Source: an uncultured Clostridia bacterium (lineage in GTDB: Bacteria > Bacillota > Clostridia > Lachnospirales > Lachnospiraceae). Taken from it: DNA of 19,487 nt. Numbering within the stretch: the first letter of the stretch is position 1; each line of letters begins with the position of its first letter. Below, in pieces: positions 7,897 to 13,658 of the stretch. Both the position numbers and the translations under genes were made by a program. The stretch lies in contig CAMJIC010000016.1 in NCBI GenBank assembly GCA_946405675.1, positions 1 to 19,487 of the forward strand. The letters run 5' to 3'. A model generated the notes under the pieces. That model was not told where the DNA came from. It did no database searches and saw nothing but the letters and a program-made list of their open reading frames with translations.

Positions 7897-7945
7897 TGTT
7901 GTTCTGAGGGAAATGGTTACTACGGCGAGGCTTTCCAACGCAGCA

Positions 7946-8018
7946 GATGAGCGTTTGGACAAGTCAGATGTACAAGTTATTCTGTAACAGATCCTTATTT
8001 TGCGACAGATCCTTATTG
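7946..8018 (-). repeat. Dispersed intergenic repeat, copy A, at the holA stop codon
   Basis: Read on the minus strand, the element begins at the holA TAA stop with TAAGGATCTGT and repeats AATAAGGATCTGT 18 nt later. It goes on through CTGTTACAG, AATAACTTGTACAT and CAAACGCTCAT. The 14-bp core ATGTACAAGTTATT (plus strand 7968-7981) and both flanks recur in the opposite orientation at 19435-19487. The two copies align over about 53 bp with one-base gaps. There is no ORF or transposon signature. Confidence 0.75.
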
Positions 8019-9173
8019 CCTGAGAATCAATAGCTCCAGTCCAAGCCTCATGTCGATCCTTCCGCTCTGTGCCCGTTCCTGCATATCGACACAGCGCTCC
8101 ACCGCCGCTCTCAGGGATTCCAGGGTGAATCCCCGGGCCTGCCTGATCAGAGGATCCGCCTGCCAGCGCTGCAGTCCCAGCGCCTCCATGACATTCCCTG
8201 CCGACCCGCCCTGATCCAGGATAGACCGGACAAGAAGAAGACGGTTGAACTGGCGCATGAGCAGCACGAGGATCTTGACCGGTGCTTCCTTCAGCTCTAG
8301 CAGATCATTGTATAGATCCAGTGCGGCTTTCCGTTCATGCTGTGCGATCAGATCCAGCATACGGAATATTTTCCCCTCCAGCACCTCGCTGGTGAGCGCT
8401 TCCACGTCCTCTGTCCGGATGGTGCCTCCTGTCCCCGCGAATGAGATCAGCTTTTCCGTCTCTGTGCTGATATGGGACATGTCATTTCCGGTCATCGTAA
8501 GGAAGGTATCAAGGGTCTGACTGGTAATCCTGATCTTTTCCGCGCCAAACTTTCCAAGAACCCACTTGCGCAGCATCTGTGCATCCGGGGATGTGAATTC
8601 CACTGCAAGCCCATACTTACTGACAGCTTTATACAGCTTTCCCCGCTTGTCTACGCTTGTCTTCCCCTTCTGTCCGCCAGGCTTTTTTTCATCCGGCTGT
8701 TCCGTAAACAGGACAACGCTTGTCTCAGGGATCTTCTCCAGGAAGGCCGCGAGCGCCGCCCCCAGCTGTCCGTCATCCTGCTCCGCCCCTGCATCATCAC
8801 CTGCCCCATCCTGCAAGTCCTGACCGTCCTTCCCATCCCCCTCTCCGGCCTCCTGCGCGCTGTTTCCGCCCTTGCGCCTGGAACGGAACAGCTTGGTGTC
8901 ATCCAGGACGACCATCCGGTAATCAGCGAAGAACGGCATGGACAGCACTTCATCCTGGATCGCGTCGAAGTCCGGATGCTCCTCCCTGTGGATATTCAGA
9001 TTCATGGAGCCTTCCTCCGGGCACACCGCGCGGATCAGCTCTCCCCGGTATTGCCTGACCAGATAAGCCTCGTCTCCATAAAACAGATAGACCCGCCGGA
9101 ACGTTTTTTGCCGGATATCCTCACGAACCTGCTGCATCCCGGAAGCTTTCGCCTGTTTTCCCTTCCCTGCCAC
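8013..9173 (-). CDS. holA: DNA polymerase III subunit delta
   Basis: Clamp-loader subunit that opens the beta sliding clamp. The N-terminus RRVYLFYGDEAYLVRQY and the FFADYRMVVLDD segment are typical of HolA. So are the later KWVLGKFGAEKIRI, NDMSHISTETEKLI and LEGKIFRMLDLI regions. The start is GTG at 9173, with AAGGAG 8 nt upstream. At 386 residues it is longer than common HolA proteins (about 340). The excess is an acidic Gly/Asp/Gln-rich insert at about residues 98-137, in the ATPase-like domain. Synteny with rpsT (convergent here) matches the holA-rpsT arrangement known in Bacillus. No terminator is visible beyond its stop, only the repeat element. Confidence 0.93.
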   Translation of the reverse strand: MAGKGKQAKASGMQQVREDIRQKTFRRVYLFYGDEAYLVRQYRGELIRAVCPEEGSMNLNIHREEHPDFDAIQDEVLSMPFFADYRMVVLDDTKLFRSRRKGGNSAQEAGEGDGKDGQDLQDGAGDDAGAEQDDGQLGAALAAFLEKIPETSVVLFTEQPDEKKPGGQKGKTSVDKRGKLYKAVSKYGLAVEFTSPDAQMLRKWVLGKFGAEKIRITSQTLDTFLTMTGNDMSHISTETEKLISFAGTGGTIRTEDVEALTSEVLEGKIFRMLDLIAQHERKAALDLYNDLLELKEAPVKILVLLMRQFNRLLLVRSILDQGGSAGNVMEALGLQRWQADPLIRQARGFTLESLRAAVERCVDMQERAQSGRIDMRLGLELLILRQ

Positions 9174-9185
9174 CGCACGCTCTCC

Positions 9186-9215
9186 TTTACAAATACATTC
9201 CGGTACGATTATAAT
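9186..9215 (+). promoter_or_regulatory. Promoter of asnA
   Basis: On the plus strand, -35 TTTACA (9186-9191), 18 bp, and a perfect -10 TATAAT (9210-9215). Transcription would start near 9222 and give a leader of about 195 nt before asnA. The -10 lies in the palindrome ATTATAAT and could also serve the minus strand for holA, but no good -35 is visible there. Confidence 0.7.
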
Positions 9216-9275
9216 CGCTTTATTGTTTCAAAAAATATCACGAAAGCTGTTACAAGTCGTCCTTAATATCATAGA

Positions 9276-9387
9276 TCCGTCTTAGCATCAGGCGAAAGCG
9301 AACCGGACATCGCCCAGCTGTGAAAGCTGAAACGGAATGGCATTGAGCCCATATCCATGAAGAGGGCGCACTGGTAACTTCCCAGTG
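9276..9387 (+). promoter_or_regulatory. Structured asnA leader, candidate cis-regulatory RNA
   Basis: Possible helices in order: P1 TCCGT 9276-9280 with ACGGA 9332-9336. This closes a three-way junction formed with P2 (GGCGA 9291-9295 / TCGCC 9310-9314) and the directly abutting P3 (CAGCT 9315-9319 / AGCTG 9325-9329). P4 is GCCC 9347-9350 / GGGC 9364-9367, with a competing pair ATGG 9337-9340 / CCAT 9355-9358. P5 is CACTGG 9369-9374 / CCAGTG 9382-9387. There is no T-run before asnA, so any control would be on translation or RNA stability. It lacks the T-box TGGNACCGCG sequence, and I do not recognise a known riboswitch. The stems are short, so the fold needs covariation support. Confidence 0.4.
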
Positions 9388-9416
9388 AGTATAACAGGAA
9401 AAGAGGGAATCGACAA

Positions 9417-10430
9417 ATGAGCAACATCTATATCCCGGACGGCTACCGGCCGCTTCTGTCCATGTATGATACCCAGAAGGCGATCGGTGTGATCAAGCGG
9501 CAGTTTGCAGACACGCTTGCGGCAACGCTTCAGCTGCACAGAGTCAGCGCACCGCTTTTTCTCGAGGCGTCCACCGGCCTCAATGATGACCTGAACGGCT
9601 ATGAGCGGAAGGTGACCTTTGATATCAAGGACACGGGAACGCAGGCCCAGGTCGTCCAGTCCCTGGCGAAATGGAAGCGCCTTGCGCTCAAAGAATACAA
9701 TTTCCATGTCGGGAAGGGGCTATATACAGACATGAATGCGATCCGCCGGGATGAGGAGCTGGATAACCTCCATTCGATCTATGTGGATCAGTGGGACTGG
9801 GAGAAGGTGATCAACAAGGAAGACCGCACCCTCTCCTATCTGCAGCGTACAGTCCGGGCGATCGTCTCCGCGGTCTGCGCAGCCGAGATGAACCTGCATG
9901 CTCAGTTTCCGCAGCTCTATGAGCTTCCCCTCCACACTCCCGAAGTCACGTTCATCACAACGCAGGAGCTGGAGGATCTCTATCCGCAGCTTTCCCCGAA
10001 GGAGCGGGAAAATGCATTTGTCCGGAAGCATGGCACGACCTTCCTGATGCAGATCGGCAAAAAACTCCGTTCGGGCAAGCCCCATGATGGGAGAGCCCCT
10101 GACTATGACGACTGGGACCTGAACGGGGACATCCTGTTCTGGAACAATACCCTCAATATCAGCTATGAGCTCTCCAGCATGGGAATCCGTGTCAGCCCGG
10201 AAAGCCTGGATACACAGCTTACCCAGGCCGGATGCGATGACCGCCGCAATCTTCCGTTCCACAAAGCGCTTCTGAACGGGGAACTCCCCTATACCATCGG
10301 CGGCGGCATCGGCCAGAGCCGCCTGTGCATGCTGATCCTTGGCTCCGCCCACATCGGAGAGGTTCAGGCCAGCGTCTGGGATGAGGATACGGTCGCAGCC
10401 TGCAGGCGCGCAGGGATCCCGCTGCTGTAA
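9417..10430 (+). CDS. asnA: Aspartate--ammonia ligase (AsnA)
   Basis: Makes asparagine from aspartate, ammonia and ATP through an aspartyl-adenylate, with a fold related to class II aminoacyl-tRNA synthetases. The 337-residue sequence is typical along its length: RVSAPLFLEASTGLNDDLNG, SLAKWKRLAL, GLYTDMNAIRRDE, IYVDQWDWEKVI and the C-terminal GGGIGQSRLCM. The last of these corresponds to the class II motif 3 region. The ATG at 9417 follows a purine-rich ribosome site (GGAAAAGAGGGA). It is a single gene with its own promoter and long leader. Confidence 0.97.
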   Translation: MSNIYIPDGYRPLLSMYDTQKAIGVIKRQFADTLAATLQLHRVSAPLFLEASTGLNDDLNGYERKVTFDIKDTGTQAQVVQSLAKWKRLALKEYNFHVGKGLYTDMNAIRRDEELDNLHSIYVDQWDWEKVINKEDRTLSYLQRTVRAIVSAVCAAEMNLHAQFPQLYELPLHTPEVTFITTQELEDLYPQLSPKERENAFVRKHGTTFLMQIGKKLRSGKPHDGRAPDYDDWDLNGDILFWNNTLNISYELSSMGIRVSPESLDTQLTQAGCDDRRNLPFHKALLNGELPYTIGGGIGQSRLCMLILGSAHIGEVQASVWDEDTVAACRRAGIPLL

Positions 10431-10485
10431 TTGCAATTCCATTTCACAGCCCCGCCCCGGCTTCGCAGTACCCATTGAGGCCACA

Positions 10486-10580
10486 CAGCATAAGCAAAAA
10501 TCATAAAACGGAAAATCAAAGAACAGAAAAGATCAGAAGAGAACAGAAAAGTTCAAAGAACAAGAAAGTTCAAAGAACAG
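10486..10580 (+). repeat. Purine-rich imperfect direct repeats before the asnA/LCP terminator
   Basis: Within the 316-nt gene-free stretch 10431-10746, this A/G-rich part holds GAACAGAAAAG twice (10521-10531, 10541-10551) and AAAGTTCAAAGAACA twice (10548-10562, 10565-10579, period 17). It is partly complementary to the pyrimidine-rich repeats on the other side of the terminator (AGATCAGA here, TCTGATCT there), so a long extended hairpin is possible. It has no coding potential. Confidence 0.7.
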
Positions 10581-10585
10581 CAAAA

Positions 10586-10622
10586 ATCAAACCCGGCCAG
10601 ATACTCCCTGGCCGGGTTTGAT
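10586..10622. terminator. Bidirectional terminator between asnA and the LCP gene
   Basis: Perfect 15-bp stem ATCAAACCCGGCCAG (10586-10600) / CTGGCCGGGTTTGAT (10608-10622) with a 7-nt loop. On the minus strand it is followed by TTTTTG, making a standard terminator for the LCP gene. On the plus strand it is followed by T-rich CTTTCTATC, so it probably stops asnA as well. Confidence 0.93.
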
Positions 10623-10694
10623 CTTTCTATCTGATCTTTCTATCTGATCTTTCTATCTGATCTTTCTATCTGATCTTTCTATCTGATCTTTCTA
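10620..10694. repeat. 13-bp tandem repeat, about 5.8 copies
   Basis: Unit GATCTTTCTATCT, starting at 10620, 10633, 10646, 10659 and 10672, followed by a 10-base partial copy at 10685. The copies are identical. The array starts inside the right arm of the terminator stem. Spacers are absent and units are short, so this is not CRISPR; it looks like a slippage-prone minisatellite. Confidence 0.97.
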
Positions 10695-10698
10695 CTGC

Positions 10699-10738
10699 AA
10701 TCTGTTTCCGAATAATCTGTTTCCGAACAATCTTTCCC
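10699..10738. repeat. 15-bp tandem repeat, about 2.6 copies
   Basis: Units AATCTGTTTCCGAAT (10699-10713) and AATCTGTTTCCGAAC (10714-10728), followed by a degenerate AATCTTTCCC. It comes right after the 13-bp array and ends just before the LCP stop codon. Confidence 0.85.
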
Positions 10739-10746
10739 CGGGGCGG

Positions 10747-12045
10747 TCACACCTCCGGCTTTTTCTCACTTTGCTTCTCGCTCTGCTTTTCACGTGCCCG
10801 CTCTCCGGTAAAGCCCTCCGGGAAAAGGGTTCCCGTTCCGCCGGTCATCTCCATGTATTCATCCGTAAGCTCATACTTGGAGGTATCCATGTCATTGTCT
10901 TCATTCTTACTGATCGTGCCGTCGCCATAGATCGTCCTGTGCATCTGGGTGATCGTAGCCGGCCAGTCAGGCACCAGCATGCCCTGGCCCGCGACATCGA
11001 TCTCGCTGTACTGCCCGTCATATGGCACACGATCCATCACAAGATCATATTTCAGGATCGAAGGGGCATCCCATACAAGGGACCAGATCTCATTCTCCGG
11101 CAGGTTATGGGTAACCAGCGGAAGAACCTTCTGCACAAAACCAAGCAGCTGCGTAGAACTAAGCGTCTTGATCTTGGCGACCATCTGCTGGATCACATAA
11201 CGCTGGCGCTGCGTCCTGGTATAATCGGAATTGCCTACGAAACGGTTCCTGGCATAGGCAACCGCCTGCACGCCATCGCTCAGGTGCATCCCCGGTCCTT
11301 CCAGGATGACATGATCCTCGTACGGGATTTTGAAGACGCGCTCACACATATCCTTGATGTAGCCGTTCGCAACCTCGATCTCATTGGCCGTCCACTCAAG
11401 CTCAACGCCTCCCAGCGCATCCACGATATCCACCAGGTTCTCAAAATCAACCGCTGCATAGCGCTCAACCGGGATCCGGTAATTCTCCTCTACCGTGTCG
11501 CAGAGAAGCGGGCCTCCGCCGTAAGCATAAGCCGAATTCAATTTGTTGTAATCATGCCCCGGGATCTCCACATAGGTATCCCTCATCAGGGAAATGATAC
11601 TGACCCTCTTCTTGTCATTGTTCAGGGAGACCAGCATCATGCTGTCCGCGTTTCCGTTCCAGCTCTTGTCATCCCTGTCAACACCCGCGATCATAACATT
11701 ATAGACAGACTGATCCAGGATCACTTCATCCCCGTCCATCTTCTGCGCCTGGTTCATCAGCGTATGCAGGTTCTCAAGCTCCGATTCATTCAGCACATTC
11801 CCGGTGGGGCCTGCTTCCGTGCTCGCTTCAATCGCCTGAGCCGGCAGAGTCTCGAACTGCTTAACGTCCTCATCAGCCTGGTAATTCATCCTGCTGATCA
11901 TATTATGGCCGAAATAATAAATACCGGCACTCCCCGCGACAACAATGCCAAGAATCACGCACAGTGTAATCCCCCAGATCTTCCCCCAGCTGGGACCCTT
12001 TGGCCCCGACGGAATCAATGGATTGTCATCCTTCTTTCGCGACAT
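10747..12045 (-). CDS. LytR-CpsA-Psr (LCP) family cell-envelope glycopolymer ligase
   Basis: LCP enzymes transfer lipid-linked glycopolymers (teichoic acids, capsule) to peptidoglycan outside the membrane. The 432-residue protein has a short basic cytoplasmic N-terminus, one membrane segment at about residues 23-45, and an external LCP domain. Within that domain are VMIAGVDRDD, NADSMMLVSLN (133-142), the Arg-containing LMRDTYVEIPG, YNKLNSAYAYGG and ARNRFVGNSDYTRTQRQR. The Asp/Arg residues that bind pyrophosphate and metal in the family are thus present. The tail is polar and charged. The ATG at 12045 is preferred because GGAGGG lies about 7 nt upstream; the ATG at 12060 overlaps that site. 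It follows the gene at 12112-12603 by 66 nt and ends at a strong terminator. Confidence 0.92.
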   Translation of the reverse strand: MSRKKDDNPLIPSGPKGPSWGKIWGITLCVILGIVVAGSAGIYYFGHNMISRMNYQADEDVKQFETLPAQAIEASTEAGPTGNVLNESELENLHTLMNQAQKMDGDEVILDQSVYNVMIAGVDRDDKSWNGNADSMMLVSLNNDKKRVSIISLMRDTYVEIPGHDYNKLNSAYAYGGGPLLCDTVEENYRIPVERYAAVDFENLVDIVDALGGVELEWTANEIEVANGYIKDMCERVFKIPYEDHVILEGPGMHLSDGVQAVAYARNRFVGNSDYTRTQRQRYVIQQMVAKIKTLSSTQLLGFVQKVLPLVTHNLPENEIWSLVWDAPSILKYDLVMDRVPYDGQYSEIDVAGQGMLVPDWPATITQMHRTIYGDGTISKNEDNDMDTSKYELTDEYMEMTGGTGTLFPEGFTGERAREKQSEKQSEKKPEV

Positions 12046-12111
12046 GCGGTCACCCTCCATGACAATGTAAAATCTAAACTTACTTATATTAACATAGAAT
12101 ATGGCGCAGAA

Positions 12112-12603
12112 TCAATCCTTATTCGAAAACCTTGCCAGGTCTTGCAGGATCGCCTGCATGTCAAAGCAGTCCTCTTCATCTTCCATCCATTCCTTTGATT
12201 CAAAATTATACAGTTTCCAGCGCTGGCTGCCGCTTTCCCCCAGCCTGCGCATGTAAATCTGATAGGAAATCGTATAGTCCCCTTGCTCCGGCACAGCAAA
12301 CTGGCACAGTGCAGTGACCGTGTCTGAGCACATATTCAGGTACACGACCTCCGCATACTGTCCTTCCCGGAATCCCCCGTCCCATGGTGTGTACAGGAAT
12401 TCCTTCAGGTACGGCTCGCTCAGGATGAACTCAGACGGGTTCATCCCTTCCATGGAAAGGAATTCCCGCGCCTGCAGGATCATTGCCGTGAGGAGCTCTT
12501 TTTTTTCCTCCATCTCCCCGAGGAAGAAATGCAAGGAGTCCCCGAGCAGATCCCGCTTTTTGTTTTTCTTTTCGCTGAAATTATGTTCAATGATCTTAGC
12601 CAT
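12112..12603 (-). CDS. Conserved-looking hypothetical protein, 163 residues
   Basis: I do not recognise this protein. It is soluble and rich in Glu and aromatic residues, with no signal peptide or membrane segment. The N-terminus is basic (AKIIEHNFSEKKNKKRDLLGD), the middle is probably helical (FLGEMEEKKELLTAMILQAREFL), and the second half looks like a beta-rich domain (ISYQIYMRRLG, QRWKLYNFESKEW). The ATG at 12603 is used because AGAGG lies 9 nt upstream; the frame stays open to 12753 but there it overlaps dtd on the other strand. It precedes the LCP gene on the same strand and may be cotranscribed with it. It is divergent from dtd with a 76-nt gap. Confidence 0.75.
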   Translation of the reverse strand: MAKIIEHNFSEKKNKKRDLLGDSLHFFLGEMEEKKELLTAMILQAREFLSMEGMNPSEFILSEPYLKEFLYTPWDGGFREGQYAEVVYLNMCSDTVTALCQFAVPEQGDYTISYQIYMRRLGESGSQRWKLYNFESKEWMEDEEDCFDMQAILQDLARFSNKD

Positions 12604-12679
12604 TCGGTCATACCTCTTTATCTCAAACCATTCCCATGTTATACTTCCTCTCATCCAATGTAAAGGAGATTCCTGTAGA

Positions 12680-13171
12680 ATGAAATTTCTGATCCAGAGG
12701 GTGCTTGACGCATCCGTTGAAATCGATGGCAGAACAGTCGGACAGATCGGCAAGGGTTATCTGGTTCTGATCGGCTGCTGCGGCAGCGACACAACACAGA
12801 CCGCCGACCTGTACCTTCGCAAGCTTCTGTCGCTTCGGATCTTTGAGGATGAGAACGGGAAGACAAACCTCTCCCTCAAAGATGTAGGCGGCTCCCTGCT
12901 TCTTGTTTCCCAGTTTACACTCTATGCCGACTGCAGGAAAGGAAACCGCCCCGGTTTTACGCAGGCAGGGAACCCGGACCACGCCAGGATGCTGTATGAT
13001 TATATCGTAAAGCAGGCCAGAGAGAGTGTCCCTGACGTTCAGACCGGGGAATTCGGAGCTGATATGAAGGTGCGCCTGACAAATGACGGTCCCTTCACCA
13101 TCCTGCTCGACGAGTCGATCCTCCCTGCAAAGTTGACATCTGAGCCGTCCGAATGTAAGATGGCGAAGTAA
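12680..13171 (+). CDS. dtd: D-aminoacyl-tRNA deacylase
   Basis: Removes D-amino acids, and glycine wrongly attached to tRNA-Ala, from tRNA, as a cytoplasmic homodimer. It begins MKFLIQRVLDASVEIDG and carries the family motif SQFTLYADCRKGNRPGF. The second active-site motif, usually NxGPVT, reads NDGPFT, keeping the Gly-Pro pair but with Phe for Val. The ATG at 12680 has AAGGAGA 10 nt upstream, and the longer upstream frame has no family similarity. At 163 residues it is slightly longer than usual (about 145-150) because of a polar tail after the last strand. Confidence 0.95.
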   Translation: MKFLIQRVLDASVEIDGRTVGQIGKGYLVLIGCCGSDTTQTADLYLRKLLSLRIFEDENGKTNLSLKDVGGSLLLVSQFTLYADCRKGNRPGFTQAGNPDHARMLYDYIVKQARESVPDVQTGEFGADMKVRLTNDGPFTILLDESILPAKLTSEPSECKMAK

Positions 13172-13300
13172 CGTTGAATTGATTCATCTTTGCATCAGGC
13201 ATAGGTGAAGCGTATTGGCCCGGAGCAAAAGGGCTGTGGTGTCCAGTCGGGCACCGGTTCTTTCCCGCGCAGGAAGCGGGAGTTTTGAGGAGGTATTATC
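13172..13300 (+). promoter_or_regulatory. Structured leader before the DUF6465-like gene
   Basis: The 129-nt gap between dtd and the small gene can form three hairpins. GCCC / GGGC lies near 13220-13235. GGTGTCC / GGGCACC (7 bp with one wobble and a 4-nt loop) lies near 13238-13256. TCCCGC (13263-13268) / GCGGGA (13276-13281) is followed by GTTTTG and then the GAGGAGG ribosome site. The last resembles a weak terminator or attenuator directly before the ribosome site. I see no clear promoter in the gap and know no RNA family that matches. Confidence 0.35.
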
Positions 13301-13510
13301 ATGGCAGCGAAAAATGAGCCTGTTGTAAACGTAGTCCTTCAGTATGACGGAAAGTCCGTTGATGTTGCAGATGTTTCCAAGGCAGCAAGGGACAGCTGGA
13401 AGAAGAACCATAAGGATGAGATCAAAGAGCTGAATCTCTATCTCAAGTCAGAAGAGAGCAAGGCATATTATGTGATCAACGGCGTGGAAGCCGGTTCCGT
13501 CGAGATGTAA
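13301..13510 (+). CDS. Small DUF6465-like protein
   Basis: 69-residue acidic-to-neutral soluble protein (MAAKNEPVVNVVLQYDGKSVD, DVSKAARDSWKKNHKDEIKELNLYLKSEESKAYYVINGV). Its pattern is a strand, a helix, the LNLYLKSEE strand and YYVING. This resembles the small DUF6465 proteins found in Clostridia, recognised by memory only; the function is unknown. The GAGGAGG ribosome site is well placed before the ATG. It follows dtd on the same strand and has its own strong terminator, which suggests good expression. Confidence 0.85.
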   Translation: MAAKNEPVVNVVLQYDGKSVDVADVSKAARDSWKKNHKDEIKELNLYLKSEESKAYYVINGVEAGSVEM

Positions 13511-13614
13511 GGAGCCTGAGCTTGGCTTCCCAGGGGTGTTCCTGCTCACAGGGATGTACCAGACAAGCTGCCGCAGGGCGTGACTTGTTACGCGTGAACA
13601 GATCGCATAGATAA

Positions 13615-13650
13615 GGGGGGACTGCCGCATATTGCGGCAGCCCCCCCTTT
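13615..13650 (+). terminator. Terminator of the DUF6465-like gene
   Basis: CTGCCGCA (13622-13629) pairs with TGCGGCAG (13633-13640) around a 3-nt loop. The stem is extended past one mismatch by six G (13615-13620) with six C (13642-13647), then TTT. It sits between convergent genes. The T-run is short but the stem is very strong. An extra CTGCCGCA at 13568-13575 could pair with the right arm instead. Confidence 0.85.
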
Positions 13651-13658
13651 GTCATCCC

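Noticed and set aside
7946..8018. Insertion sequence or integron attachment site
   Set aside because: No transposase or integrase, no target duplication and no long terminal inverted repeats are visible; only a short dispersed repeat can be supported.
8472..9266. Plus-strand frame of 264 codons opposite holA
   Set aside because: holA motifs are on the other strand and no ribosome site or family similarity supports this frame.
9222..9416. T-box leader for asnA
   Set aside because: No TGGNACCGCG T-box sequence and no terminator/antiterminator pair with a T-run before the gene.
10620..10694. Possible CRISPR-like repeat array
   Set aside because: The 13-bp units are contiguous with no spacers, and no cas genes are present; it is a simple tandem repeat.
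10771..12198. Open frame of 475 codons on the plus strand, longer than the LCP gene opposite it
   Set aside because: It mirrors the LCP gene, which has a full set of family motifs, a membrane segment and a good ribosome site. The antisense protein has no recognisable domain.
12604..12753. N-terminal extension of the hypothetical gene into dtd
   Set aside because: It would overlap the start of dtd on the other strand, while the ATG at 12603 has its own ribosome site.
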